DNA of 64,000 nucleotides from Candidatus Zixiibacteriota bacterium (GCA_024641335.1 JAHEDG010000004.1:1-64000); one strand, 5' to 3'. Counted from the stretch's first letter, positions 18,000 through 28,302 are shown. The notes: generated from the sequence alone by a model not told the origin. Numbers and translations are program-made.

Positions 18000-18419
18000 A
18001 TGGAAATAATAAAAGAAGTCTCGATAAAAACGGATATCAGCGAACTCTGGGGCTATCTAATAAACAGGAAAATTCTCGAAGAAGCCTGGGGCCAACGGGT
18101 AAAAGCCGATTTCAAGAAAAACGGGTATATTCAGTTCCCGGATTCCGGCCAAACCTGGAAAATCACCGAGATGGAGCGTGATGAAGTACTTTCATTCAGC
18201 AATAAAATCGCCGCCTCAACTCTATTGACATCCTGCCGTCTGATCGCCAGAGGAAAAAGGACTATTCTTAAAGTCACGATCAGCGGCTGGGAAAACATCG
18301 AGCAGGAAATCTCCCGCAAGGAAATCCCGAAAATATCCATGGAGTGGGAAAAACGTCTGAATAATTTCAAAAAGACGGTTGAAAAGGCAATAAAAAGCTC
18401 TTCGGGATCCGTCAGGTGA
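18000..18419 (+). CDS. START/SRPBCC-domain protein (AHSA1/polyketide-cyclase-like)
   Basis: A 139-residue protein. It has the first strand and helix of the Bet v1/START fold (IIKEVSIKTDISELWGYLIN), then DFKKNGYIQF, TWKITEMERDEVLSFS and a long C-terminal helix (SMEWEKRLNNFKKTVEKAI). The family binds hydrophobic ligands in a cavity or, in AHSA1, activates Hsp90; which applies cannot be told. GGAAAGG lies 9 bases before the ATG. It is transcribed alone, away from the DUF6519 gene, with no linked partner. Confidence 0.75.
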   Translation: MEIIKEVSIKTDISELWGYLINRKILEEAWGQRVKADFKKNGYIQFPDSGQTWKITEMERDEVLSFSNKIAASTLLTSCRLIARGKRTILKVTISGWENIEQEISRKEIPKISMEWEKRLNNFKKTVEKAIKSSSGSVR

Positions 18420-18838
18420 ATATAACGATATAACGCCATCAAGCTTAAATTCATTAGATCCTATATCACCATATGAATCCGCAGGATATTTCGGCCCCCT
18501 GGCTCCCTCCTTAACTGACCCTGCTTCCCCGGTTGAGGCTGAATAGAGCCCTCAGCATCGACATAATAGATCTATTATCGCCAATTTAGCGGAACAAATC
18601 GGACACTGATCACTGTTTGAACAGTAATGTTATGGTGTTATTCGAGCTTGACAATTACGGTGATATTTTTATATTTAGGCAAAAGTCCGACCCCCCCCCC
18701 GGGAGGTCTTTCCAAGGAAATTTAGGCCGAAAGGTAGCTTCAATACACATTCGACGCCTTACGATAGGGATCTGAGCGTTTTCGAACGCCCCGAGCTTTC
18801 CCGATCTTAATTTCAGGCCATTATTTATGGAGAGGAAA
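18420..18838. other. Intergenic region with a C10 homopolymer tract
   Basis: No gene is supported in these 420 bp. A run of ten C followed by GGG lies at 18691-18703, about 140 bp before the LVIVD lipoprotein start, where it could affect a promoter by slipping; see findings. No terminator hairpin with a T-tract is obvious after the START-domain gene. Confidence 0.5.
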
Positions 18839-20200
18839 ATGATTGCCAGTTTGAAAGCTGTTAAAACAGAGTTTATTTACGCCCCTATGCTCATTCTCGC
18901 CTTAGGTATTCTAATTCTTATGGCCGGTTGCGGCGACGAAAAAGTCATTGTCAGGTATAGGGATATACCAGCGCCCATAGACTTAAGCTATCCGCCGGCG
19001 GATACATTCCTGACAATAAGCAATCCTACATTTTCATGGCATCCCGGCGAATCGGCAGTTCTCTACCAGCTTCAGGTTTCATCATCTCCTACTTTTATAA
19101 GCAAAAGTATAGATGTCACTACGCAGGATTCGTCCTACACTACTATTTCCAATCTGATCAACGGCAGTTATTTTTGGAGGGTTCGCGGACAGAATATTGA
19201 CGGAGTCCGGGGTGACTGGTCTGATGCCGATATCAGAACCTTTTTCAAAAGCGACTATGTAAATTATATCGGGTTGGTTTCCACTACCAGGACAATCGGT
19301 ATTCCGCAGGACCTTTTCATACGCGGAGACACGGCCTATATCGCCGACGGACAGGCCGATCTGACTATAATCGACATTTCCGATAAGGCCGCGCCGTTTA
19401 TCTTAAAAAATATCGACACTATCGACGATGACTTTGCCAAGAGCGTTTATATAGCGCCGACTGACACTTTCCCGTACGCCTTCGTGGCCGACATGGATGG
19501 CAAGGTCCAGATGATCAACACCGCGGATACAACCATGCTTTTCAACAGTTCCATAGGGACTCAGAACCTCGAGGAAGTAACCGGATATTATATTCAGGAT
19601 ACTCTCTATATATTCACCGTGAGATCGAGATCCGGGTTCAATCTGGCCGGTATGACAATCTATCAGATTGTTTACGACCCCCTGCCCCGCTCCGGCGATT
19701 TTTATATAGTTAATCCTATCGATACGCCGGCTGACGCCAATGGAGTGGATATTCAGGGAAATTACGCTTTTATTGCCTGCAGCATTTCCGGGCTGGCCAT
19801 AGTCGATATCAGCGATATTTACAATCCGTTCGGGCTAACGTTCTTTGAGCTGGACGGATCATCTTTAGCGGTGGATGTGGAAGGGGATTACGCTTACATA
19901 GCCGCTGATCGGGCCGGTTTTTATGCGATCAATGTAAGCGATCCGTCTAACCCCGTAATCTCTGCCCAGGTAAATACTTCGGGCAGGTCGAAGGATATTC
20001 ATGTGGCCGGGAATTTCGCGTTCATAGCCGATGGTTCGAGCGGCTTGAAAGTTATCGATATATCGGTTCCGGATTCGGCGCATTTCGTGGCCGCTTATAC
20101 CACTCCTTACGCTTATGGAGTCTGGGCGGACGAGAACTATATATATCTTTGCGATAGAGACGAGGGCCTGATGATTTTCGAGAACCGGACCTCGCGATAG
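18839..20200 (+). CDS. Lipoprotein with FN3 domain and LVIVD repeats
   Basis: I choose the ATG at 18839 (GGAGAGG immediately upstream) over the ATG at 18827, which overlaps that site; 453 residues. The N terminus has a hydrophobic stretch ending in a lipobox, LMAGC, so the mature protein is lipidated at that Cys. An FN3-like domain follows (PTFSWHPGESAVLYQLQVSS...YFWRVRG), then a beta-propeller built of LVIVD-type repeats (ADLTIIDISD, GLAIVDISD, GFYAINVSD, GLKVIDIS) each followed by a NPF/AAP-like turn. It is probably a surface or periplasmic binding lipoprotein. The large C25 gene starts 52 bp downstream on the same strand, so the two may be cotranscribed. Confidence 0.87.
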   Translation: MIASLKAVKTEFIYAPMLILALGILILMAGCGDEKVIVRYRDIPAPIDLSYPPADTFLTISNPTFSWHPGESAVLYQLQVSSSPTFISKSIDVTTQDSSYTTISNLINGSYFWRVRGQNIDGVRGDWSDADIRTFFKSDYVNYIGLVSTTRTIGIPQDLFIRGDTAYIADGQADLTIIDISDKAAPFILKNIDTIDDDFAKSVYIAPTDTFPYAFVADMDGKVQMINTADTTMLFNSSIGTQNLEEVTGYYIQDTLYIFTVRSRSGFNLAGMTIYQIVYDPLPRSGDFYIVNPIDTPADANGVDIQGNYAFIACSISGLAIVDISDIYNPFGLTFFELDGSSLAVDVEGDYAYIAADRAGFYAINVSDPSNPVISAQVNTSGRSKDIHVAGNFAFIADGSSGLKVIDISVPDSAHFVAAYTTPYAYGVWADENYIYLCDRDEGLMIFENRTSR

Positions 20201-20252
20201 AAAGATTGATATTCTATGATAATAGTTAATCGTTAACACATCTGGAGGAACC

Positions 20253-23200
20253 ATGAAAGACATGCTACGACTTTCGTTGGCCGCATCATTGACGCTTCTT
20301 CTCGCTTTCGCGGGAATCGCCATGGCCGCCGAATCGATCCGAGTCGTTTCGGACATCGAAAACGAAACAGCCGTTTTCAGTGTCGGAAAAACGGTATCGG
20401 CCGACGCGGCTATCAGCCTCGATCTGCCGGCCGTCGGGATATCGACCGTCACTCTCGACGGAACCGAATACGACGAAATCCAGCTTCCGGCCGCCGAACA
20501 TTTGTTCGCCGGTGAGACAGCTGAAGACGGTCAGCCGAATATGCCGATTCTCACCACCAACCTGGCTATACCCGACCGAGCCGGGATCGAGTACACGGTG
20601 GAATATTCAGGATTTGACGTTATCGATAATATCGATATAGCGCCGTCGCAGCCGGCCACACTCGAATCCGGCGAGAATCTTCCGGCATTTACTATAGATA
20701 CGCGGACATATTCAAGCGACAAATTTTATCCGGGAGATCTGGCCGAGGTTCATGATCCGGTTATTATGAGAGATTTGAGAATGGTTCAGGTATCAATGTA
20801 CCCGGTGCAGTATAACCCGGTCACCCGCCAGCTGCGAGTATACCGTGATCTTTCGGTATCTGTTTCCTATACATCGGAAAACGCGGTCAATCCCAAAACC
20901 GTCCATCATCAATATCTCTCCGACGGTTTCTATCCGATTTATCGTTCCACCGTATCGAATTTCGACGAGTTTTTCTCAACCACAGAGGTTCGCCGCGGCG
21001 GTTATCTGATAATCGCCAAGGACGCTTTTATCGACACTCTGAGAGCCTTGGCAGACTGGAAGCACAGAAAAGGATACACTGTCTATATCACGCCGACTAC
21101 GGAGATTGTTCCCGGAGGAAGCCCTTCCCAGAGTCAGGTTTACAATTATATCAGAACCGCGTATCAAACATGGGAAACTCCTCCGGAATACGTGATGATC
21201 GTGGGCGACGAAAGCGGCAGCTACAGTATCCCCGATTACCCTTACGGCAGCTACGCGTCCGACCATCCGTATTCAATGGTAGAAGGTTCGGATTACCTTC
21301 CCGATCTGTTTGTCAGCCGATTCTCGGTCGCCAGTATGGCTCAATTGAGAGTGGCTCTGGCCAAAGTAATGGACTATGAGACGAATCCTTATATGGACGA
21401 TCTCAACTACTGGCGCAGGGGATTATCGGTCGCCGGAAACGTTATTGCCACGACGCCGAGAACGACGGTACTCTGGGTACGGCAGCTTCTTCTTCAAAAC
21501 GGCTTTACCCATGTCGACACGTCATTCAGATGGAGTTCGGGAGAAACCGACCCCTACCTGCTGGGATATTTCAACAGCGGACCATGCCTGATCAGCTACA
21601 GGGGCTGGGCCGGATCATCAGGATGGTATTCGCCGTCCTTTAATACCGGCAACCTGGCTCAGATTCAAAATCACAACAAAATCGGGGTCATGGCATCTCT
21701 GGTATGCGGTACAGGCGATTTTGCCAGCAGCGAATGTTTCGGGGAGATGTGGCTTCGCATGGGATCCTCAACTACGATTTACAAGGGCGGGCCCGCCTTC
21801 TATGGAGTTACCGATCACAGCACCCATACCAGGTGGAACAACCCTATTATGACCGGATACTACTGGGGAATTTTTTCGGAGGAGATCTACCATTTCGCCG
21901 CCGCGGCGGTCAGAGGCAAGATCCAGCAGTATAACACATTCCCGCGGTATGCCGGCCCCGGCGGGTATGTCGAGCAGTATTTCCATACCTACAATATGCT
22001 CGGCGATCCGGAACTGGAAATCAGAACCGCGGTACCCAGCAGGCTGAGCGCCACCTACCCCTCTTCTCTCAATCTCGGAATAAATCACATTGAGATAAAT
22101 GTAACCCATGAACTGGATCAACCGGTTGAAGGGGCTTTTGTCACCCTGGTTAAACATTCGGGAGACGAAGAAGAAGTCTTCGCAGTGGGGAAAACCGACG
22201 CCGCCGGCAACATAGCTTTGTCGTTTGACGCCACTACGACCGGCGAGATGTTCGTTACAGTATCGGGCCGCAATTTCATCCCCCATCAGGGTTCGGTCTC
22301 CATTGTCGACGGCGAAATAGCGGTCGGTTACGATTCGCATAGTATCGATGACGATAACAGCGGGTATTCATCGGGCAACGGCGACGGCATAGCCGATCCC
22401 GGAGAGACTATCGAGCTGACAGTCGATCTCAAGAATTTCGGCACCAGCGGAACCGCTTATAACGTAACCACCTCCCTGGAATCAATGGATAGCGATCTTA
22501 TTTCGGTATTTGATTCCGACAGGAGTTACGGCGATATCGCTCCGGGCCAGATAGTTTCATCAGAATTTCCATTCGTTATAAAGATCGATAACCGCGCTCA
22601 GGAAGGCGATATCGCTCGTTTGAAGCTTTCGGTCACCGATACCAACGGAGATTCGTGGTACTCGGTAATCGAGATCTCGATCGAGTCGGCCAAATTCAAG
22701 GTGACTACTGTAGGTTTCCCCGGCGGCAATGGCCGTCTCGATCCGGGCGAAACGATTGAAATGGTACTGACTATCCAGAATATCGGCTCTATAGACGCGG
22801 CCGGGGTCAGCGGATATGTAACCACCGATGACGATTACACTACTGTGACAGCCGGCTCCTCATCCTTCGGCGATATACCGGTTGACGGTTCGGCCAATAA
22901 CATGAACTATCCTTTCGTTGTCACCTGCGACGCGTCGACGTTCGAGGGAAGACAGGTCGGATTGCTTCTTCATACCACGCTGTCGAACGGAGCCGAATCG
23001 GTTGTGCCGTTCTTCACTACGATCGGCAGCCTGCAGGCCAATGATCCGACAGGGCCGGACGCTTACGGCTATTATATGTTCGACAACACCGATACCGATT
23101 ATTCGCCTGCCCCGACCTACGAATGGGTCGAATGTGTTCCCGGGCTGGGCGGCAGCGGCACCCGTATTTCCTTCTCAAACAGCGATGATTATTCGGTAAT

Positions 23201-24587
23201 AATCTCTTTCCCGTTCGACTTCGTTTATTACGGTGATGTAACCCGTGATGTCATAGTCAGCACCAACGGTTTTATCGCTCTGGATACCGCTGTCTACGAT
23301 ATGGGCGGCAACCGCTGGTACAATTTCTTCAACTGGCCGATCCCCGATCCGGCCAACGGCCGCGGACAGATTTCGCCGTTCTGGGACGATCTCAGTTATA
23401 CAGGCAGCACCTACGGCGTTTATTATTGGTATGACGAGGATAATCATCGTTTCATAATCGAATGGTACCACATGACTCAACGAAACACCAGCGCCACCGA
23501 AACCTTCGAGATGATTATCACCGATCCGGCCTATTACCCCACCCTGACCGGCGATTCCGAAATTCAATACCTTTACAACGCTATAATCAATAACGATAGC
23601 GGGGAGAACTATTCTTCGGTAGGTTTCGAGAGTTTCGACGAGAAGAGGGGATTGGAATACACTTACGATAACACCTACACTCCGGGCGCCGCTACTCTGG
23701 CCAACGGACGCGCCGTAAAGATCACCACCAATACGGGCAGAGGGGCGGTCGGCGGCATGGTCGATCTCAGCAACTTCGGGTTTAACCAGAATGTTGTCGT
23801 ATCCTCTTCGACTGGGCAGCATCGTCTAACCCCCCAATCGGGCGCCTACTGGATCAAAAACGTCCCTCCGGGGGAAGTCAGTATTTCGGCTGAGATCAAC
23901 GGTTATTTCCCGATGACAATCGACGGAGTAACGGTTACCGCCGATCTGACCACCGACAATATCGATTTCGACATGACCAGGTGTCCTGTAATCACCGACC
24001 TGCAGGCTTCGCAGGGTCTGGGCGACCGGATAGAGCTGGGCTGGACCGCTGTGGATCACGCCGATCTGGCGGGATACAATATCTTCCGTTCGCTTTGGGA
24101 GAACGGCGATTACGTTAAGCTGAACACGGATCCTGTTACGGGAACCAGTTACACCGATTCCGAAATTCCCGACAACGATATCTACTGGTACTACGTTACA
24201 GCCGTATTCTCAGGCGATTTCGGCGCCGCCGAATCGTTCGCCTCGAACAAGGCGGCCGGATCGACAGGCATTATGACCGATATCGATAACGGGTCGGTTT
24301 CTATTCCCGATAAATTCTTCCTCTCGCAGAACTATCCGAATCCTTTTAACCCGACAACGACCATCTCCTATGGTCTGCCCACTGGGTCTGACGTAAAGAT
24401 CGAGATTTATAATGTTCTCGGGCAGAATGTCCGGAACCTGATGGACGAGTACCAGACTGCCGGATATAAATCTATTGTCTGGGACGGTGAGGATTTCACG
24501 GGCAGCAAGGTATCATCGGGCATCTATTTCTATACTATCAAAGCCGGGGATTATCAGGCTTCCAGGAAGATGCTCATGATCAAATAA
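20253..24587 (+). CDS. Very large secreted gingipain-like C25 protein with Trp at the catalytic His position
   Basis: 1444 residues: signal peptide 1-25; propeptide to about 240; C25 fold (RRGGYLIIAKDAFIDTL, PPEYVMIVGDESG) to about 590; Ig-like domain; two CARDB-type modules (SSGNGDGIADPGETIEL); nidogen-like domain (GPDAYGYYMFDNTDTDY); a carboxypeptidase-regulatory-like domain near 1165-1240; an FN3 domain (LGWTAVDHADLAGYNIFRS); sorting tail NYPNPFNPTT...KMLMIK. The nucleophile segment is SLVCGTGDF (C485), but the His position 33 residues earlier is Trp (SYRGWAGSSGW, W452). It shares this layout with the minus-strand gene at 12252, indicating duplication. GGAGG precedes the ATG, and a terminator follows. 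Confidence 0.9.
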   Translation: MKDMLRLSLAASLTLLLAFAGIAMAAESIRVVSDIENETAVFSVGKTVSADAAISLDLPAVGISTVTLDGTEYDEIQLPAAEHLFAGETAEDGQPNMPILTTNLAIPDRAGIEYTVEYSGFDVIDNIDIAPSQPATLESGENLPAFTIDTRTYSSDKFYPGDLAEVHDPVIMRDLRMVQVSMYPVQYNPVTRQLRVYRDLSVSVSYTSENAVNPKTVHHQYLSDGFYPIYRSTVSNFDEFFSTTEVRRGGYLIIAKDAFIDTLRALADWKHRKGYTVYITPTTEIVPGGSPSQSQVYNYIRTAYQTWETPPEYVMIVGDESGSYSIPDYPYGSYASDHPYSMVEGSDYLPDLFVSRFSVASMAQLRVALAKVMDYETNPYMDDLNYWRRGLSVAGNVIATTPRTTVLWVRQLLLQNGFTHVDTSFRWSSGETDPYLLGYFNSGPCLISYRGWAGSSGWYSPSFNTGNLAQIQNHNKIGVMASLVCGTGDFASSECFGEMWLRMGSSTTIYKGGPAFYGVTDHSTHTRWNNPIMTGYYWGIFSEEIYHFAAAAVRGKIQQYNTFPRYAGPGGYVEQYFHTYNMLGDPELEIRTAVPSRLSATYPSSLNLGINHIEINVTHELDQPVEGAFVTLVKHSGDEEEVFAVGKTDAAGNIALSFDATTTGEMFVTVSGRNFIPHQGSVSIVDGEIAVGYDSHSIDDDNSGYSSGNGDGIADPGETIELTVDLKNFGTSGTAYNVTTSLESMDSDLISVFDSDRSYGDIAPGQIVSSEFPFVIKIDNRAQEGDIARLKLSVTDTNGDSWYSVIEISIESAKFKVTTVGFPGGNGRLDPGETIEMVLTIQNIGSIDAAGVSGYVTTDDDYTTVTAGSSSFGDIPVDGSANNMNYPFVVTCDASTFEGRQVGLLLHTTLSNGAESVVPFFTTIGSLQANDPTGPDAYGYYMFDNTDTDYSPAPTYEWVECVPGLGGSGTRISFSNSDDYSVIISFPFDFVYYGDVTRDVIVSTNGFIALDTAVYDMGGNRWYNFFNWPIPDPANGRGQISPFWDDLSYTGSTYGVYYWYDEDNHRFIIEWYHMTQRNTSATETFEMIITDPAYYPTLTGDSEIQYLYNAIINNDSGENYSSVGFESFDEKRGLEYTYDNTYTPGAATLANGRAVKITTNTGRGAVGGMVDLSNFGFNQNVVVSSSTGQHRLTPQSGAYWIKNVPPGEVSISAEINGYFPMTIDGVTVTADLTTDNIDFDMTRCPVITDLQASQGLGDRIELGWTAVDHADLAGYNIFRSLWENGDYVKLNTDPVTGTSYTDSEIPDNDIYWYYVTAVFSGDFGAAESFASNKAAGSTGIMTDIDNGSVSIPDKFFLSQNYPNPFNPTTTISYGLPTGSDVKIEIYNVLGQNVRNLMDEYQTAGYKSIVWDGEDFTGSKVSSGIYFYTIKAGDYQASRKMLMIK

Positions 24588-24614
24588 GATCTGATTCAAT
24601 TTAGATCTGACAAT

Positions 24615-24642
24615 AAAAAACCCGGCCGACGCCGGGTTTTTT
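24615..24642 (+). terminator. Rho-independent terminator after the C25 gene
   Basis: AAAAAACCCGGC (24615-24626) and GCCGGGTTTTTT (24631-24642) form a perfect 12-bp stem with a 4-base loop, between convergent genes; it can work in both directions. Confidence 0.9.
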
Positions 24643-24694
24643 ATTTCCTGATTTTCTTCAGGGATTAAGTTTCGAAATACCGGCCACGCCGCCT

Positions 24695-26104
24695 TTATTT
24701 CAACAATACCGCTTTTCTCGAATCGACATGATCGCCGCTTCTAAGAGCGATAAAATAAACGCTGGACGGCAGTTGGGAAGCGTCGAGATGAACATTATGT
24801 TCTCCAGCTTTCGCCAAACCGTCGGCGACTACTATTACTTCCCGACCGAGTATATCGTAAAGGCCGATCCTGATATATGAATCTTCGGGCAGATCATAGG
24901 TGATGACCGTAAAGGCGTTGAAGGGGTTGGGGTAGATCGATGAGATGAGCGGCTTGCCGGGCAGGTTTAATCCGATATTATCGTTCAGGCCGGTAGCAAA
25001 ATCGCTTTCCCACCAGGTGATTTTATCGGCCCGTTCGGCGGCCGCTACGATATCGACATCTCCGTCATTATCGAGATCGGCCGGAACGGCGGCCCTGGCT
25101 TTGGAGAAATTTCTGGTCAGATCATGTCTTTCGAAGCTGAAATTGCCCAGGTTTTCCCACCAGGTGATCGCGCTATCGCGCCAGGCGGCTCCGGCGACAT
25201 CGAGATCGCCGTCGTTATCGATATCGGCCGATTTGATATTCCAGCAGCCGTAAAAATATTCGTCCACAGTTTGCAATGAAAAATTCTGGGTGCCGTCGTT
25301 AACAAAGCAATAGACCTTGTGATGCCAGAGATCGTTGGTGAGTATATCGAGATCGTTATCGCCATCAAAATCGACAAGATCGAGGGAGGTGGCAAAACAA
25401 CTGTCGACATGGGAAATCATGTGGCGAATAAAAACCTGATCGCCGATATTTTCGAACCAGCTGACCTCCTCATAGGCCGCTCCGGCAACCACATCCATAT
25501 CGCCGTCTCTATCCAGATCGACTCCGGCAACAGAATAGGGATAACGGAAATTCGAGGCTACCCAGTGCTGGGTGAAACCCCGGTTGCCGTCGTTTTCCCA
25601 CCAGGAGACTTCATGCCCCCAATTGGACACACCCAGCAGGTCTATATCGTTATCGCCGTCAATATCGACAGCATCGACCGCGTAGGCGTTCTCGAAAAAA
25701 TCGATGATCAGGTGTTCGGTGAAATTTTGTGCGCCATCATTTTCCCACCAGCTTATTATTCCATCATAACTGTAACCCTCGCCGGCTCCGACCACGTCCA
25801 TATCGCCGTCGCTGTCAATATCCGAGACTACGACGCATCTTCCGCCCTGAAAGTCGGGGTCTATTATATGTTTGGTGAAGTTCTGAGAGCCATCATTTTC
25901 ATACCAGGCGACATCGTCAGCATCCTTGGAACATCCGACCACGTCCATATCGCCGTCGATATCCAAATCGGCCACAGTTATGCCCCAGGCGCCGTCAAAG
26001 GAAGCATCGATATCATGTTCAATCCAGTTGATCTGGGCGGCAACCGGGGATACACATACGATGAGTATCAGAGTCACAAACCAAGCTATAGCAGTTGTTT
26101 TCAC
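24695..26104 (-). CDS. Secreted VCBS/FG-GAP propeller protein with C-terminal sorting domain
   Basis: 469 residues. GTG start (26102-26104) with GAGAGG upstream; signal peptide 1-23 ending VAAQ. Seven near-identical repeats of about 48 residues follow, each with a DxDxDGDxDVVG calcium-loop and a WWENDG strand (for example DIDGDMDVVG, DSDGDMDVVG, DGDNDIDLLG, DNDGDLDVAG). The sorting domain starts IYPNPFNAFT and ends KAVLLK. The repeats make a surface propeller of the integrin-alpha type, likely for adhesion or binding. It is convergent with the C25 gene and divergent from pepF. Confidence 0.9.
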   Translation of the reverse strand: MKTTAIAWFVTLILIVCVSPVAAQINWIEHDIDASFDGAWGITVADLDIDGDMDVVGCSKDADDVAWYENDGSQNFTKHIIDPDFQGGRCVVVSDIDSDGDMDVVGAGEGYSYDGIISWWENDGAQNFTEHLIIDFFENAYAVDAVDIDGDNDIDLLGVSNWGHEVSWWENDGNRGFTQHWVASNFRYPYSVAGVDLDRDGDMDVVAGAAYEEVSWFENIGDQVFIRHMISHVDSCFATSLDLVDFDGDNDLDILTNDLWHHKVYCFVNDGTQNFSLQTVDEYFYGCWNIKSADIDNDGDLDVAGAAWRDSAITWWENLGNFSFERHDLTRNFSKARAAVPADLDNDGDVDIVAAAERADKITWWESDFATGLNDNIGLNLPGKPLISSIYPNPFNAFTVITYDLPEDSYIRIGLYDILGREVIVVADGLAKAGEHNVHLDASQLPSSVYFIALRSGDHVDSRKAVLLK

Positions 26105-26478
26105 TTAACACCTCTCATTTGAAAATGAAACCATGAAACCCTCTAAAGCGGGTTTCTATTATAAGTTAAGTTATCCTCTGATATTGTCAAGAGTGAACTG
26201 AACCTCCGGCGCAACCGAGCAACGGCCGGTTTCGCGGGATCGAATCATGCCGGACAATATCATGATATAAAACAGATTTTGGTCATATATCGTTCCGTTA
26301 TATATGAGTGATGGGTCGGACAGTATCTTTCGCTTTAGTTGAGCCTTTAATGGCAGTAATTTTCACCGCCGGGCCGGAATAATCAGGATTTAGATATTCT
26401 CCTTGATATCCTTTCCCGATACCGTTATCTACAGTTTGACATTAATCTGGAATTAATCGGGGATGGAGGAATAAGATA
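26105..26478. promoter_or_regulatory. Divergent promoter region with an 8-bp inverted repeat
   Basis: About 370 bp between the divergent VCBS gene and pepF. TCATATAT (26283-26290) and ATATATGA (26300-26307) form a perfect inverted repeat with a 9-base spacer, a shape typical of a dimeric regulator site. A TTGACA lies at 26436-26441 but I could not find a -10 at proper distance. No gene is visible. Confidence 0.4.
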
Positions 26479-28290
26479 ATGACCGGTAACAACAACATTA
26501 ACGCCCCCAAATGGGAAATAGAATCGATTTTTCCGGGCGGATCAAAATCCGGCGAATTTGCCGAATTCAGAAAGAAAATCGTAACCGATCTGGCGGCCGC
26601 GGCGATTAGCCTGGAGAAGCTTCCGGCCAATCTTGACACTAAGGGGATTTCGGATTGGGAAAACTGGATTCTGGAGCTTCAACGGCTTTACGAGCATCTT
26701 CATCTGGCCGGGGCATTCACAGGATGTCTGACCAGTCAGGATGTGAACGATGATGAAGCGCACAGAATGGAATCGGAAATCGATGAGTATTATTCGAGAT
26801 GGAGCATGATGAGAGCATCGCTGGAATCGTTTTCCATAAGACAGACGGATGGGGACTGGAAGAAGCTGCTCAATGGCAACGGCTTGAAGGCTATCGGCTT
26901 TTATCTTGACGAAATGCGCAATAATGCCCGAAAAAAAATGCCCGAGGAAATGGAGAAACTTACTTTAGAGCTGGCGGTTAACGGTTACCATTCCTGGAAC
27001 AGGCTCTATGATAAGATGGCCGGTGATCTGCGGGTTGAGATCGAGCAGGACGGCAAGAAGACTCTGATATCGATGGGGCAGAACGCTGCCAGAATGTCCG
27101 AGCCCGATAGAGAGACTCGTCGTGACGCTTTTCATAAAATGGAGAAAGCATGGGAAACCCAGGCCAATCTGGCCGCCATGGCTCTTAATTTTCAGGCCGG
27201 GTTCAGACTTTCGGTTTATAAAAGACGGGGCTGGGATTCGCCGTTGTACGAGGCTTTACTCAATGGCCGTATAAAACGTGAAACTCTTAACGCTATGTGG
27301 TCGGCTATTTCCAACGGCCGTGGCAAGCTAACCGACTATATCAGGGCCAAATCGAAGTACCTGGGAATCGAGAAAATCCGCTGGTATGATCAGACCGCCC
27401 CTGTGGGCAAATCGGCGCGAAAAATCCCTTATCCCGAAGCCGCCGATTTTATCTGCGAACATATCGGCAGTTTTTCCGAAGAGATGGGGAAATTCACCAG
27501 AATGGCAATAGATAAGCATTGGATCGAAGCGGAAGACCGTTCAGGCAAAGCCGCCGGGGGCTGGTGTTCGAGGGTGCCGATCAGAAAGGAATCCCGTATA
27601 TTCATGACCTATACCGGCAATTTCGACGGGCTGGGAACATTGGCCCACGAGTTGGGACATGCTTACCACGGATATGTATTACGGGACGAGCAACCGCTTG
27701 CCCAGACTTATCCAATGAACCTGGCGGAAACCGCGTCGATCTTCAACGAATTGAGAGTTACCGACGCCGCCTTCGAGGTTTCCGATGATCCCGACGAAAA
27801 GCTGATGCTTCTGGATCAAAAGCTCCAGAGCGCATTTGGTTATTATACCAATATTTTTGCGCGCTTTCTTTTCGATACCCATTTTTATAATGAACGCGGC
27901 CATGGGATGTTGAGCAAGGATCGACTTTCACAAATAATGAAGGAAGCCCAGAAAGAGGCCTTTATGGGGCTTTTGGACGAGGAGGACGGTTATCATCCTT
28001 TGTTCTGGGCATCAAAACTGCACTTTTTCATCACCGGATCGCCGTTCTATAATTTCCCCTACACATTCGGCTATCTTTTCGCCAGCGGAGTCTATGATCG
28101 GGCTGTCAAAGAGGGATCGGGATTCGCCAAAAATTACCGCGACCTCCTGGCCGACACAGGCAGGATGACAACCGAAGAAGTGGCGATGAAACATTTGGGC
28201 GCGGACCTGACCAAAGAGGATTTTTGGACGGATGCGGTCACCAGATCGCTGGTTGATGTCGATTTATTCGTAAAACTCTGCGGCAAGTGA
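26479..28290 (+). CDS. pepF: Oligoendopeptidase F family metallopeptidase (M3B)
   Basis: 603 residues, the normal length for PepF, with no signal peptide, hence cytoplasmic. The zincin motif is HELGH (H390, E391, H394) in LAHELGHAYHGY, with the downstream Glu in AETASIFNE as third ligand. The catalytic-core sequences around YTGNFDGLGTLAH and the terminal SPFYNFPYTFGYLFA are typical of family M3B. It hydrolyses short cytoplasmic peptides of roughly 6-20 residues and would recycle peptides made by the many exported proteases after uptake. Ribosome binding site GGAGG lies 10 bases before the ATG. Confidence 0.95.
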   Translation: MTGNNNINAPKWEIESIFPGGSKSGEFAEFRKKIVTDLAAAAISLEKLPANLDTKGISDWENWILELQRLYEHLHLAGAFTGCLTSQDVNDDEAHRMESEIDEYYSRWSMMRASLESFSIRQTDGDWKKLLNGNGLKAIGFYLDEMRNNARKKMPEEMEKLTLELAVNGYHSWNRLYDKMAGDLRVEIEQDGKKTLISMGQNAARMSEPDRETRRDAFHKMEKAWETQANLAAMALNFQAGFRLSVYKRRGWDSPLYEALLNGRIKRETLNAMWSAISNGRGKLTDYIRAKSKYLGIEKIRWYDQTAPVGKSARKIPYPEAADFICEHIGSFSEEMGKFTRMAIDKHWIEAEDRSGKAAGGWCSRVPIRKESRIFMTYTGNFDGLGTLAHELGHAYHGYVLRDEQPLAQTYPMNLAETASIFNELRVTDAAFEVSDDPDEKLMLLDQKLQSAFGYYTNIFARFLFDTHFYNERGHGMLSKDRLSQIMKEAQKEAFMGLLDEEDGYHPLFWASKLHFFITGSPFYNFPYTFGYLFASGVYDRAVKEGSGFAKNYRDLLADTGRMTTEEVAMKHLGADLTKEDFWTDAVTRSLVDVDLFVKLCGK

Positions 28291-28302
28291 TTTCAAAACA
28301 AC

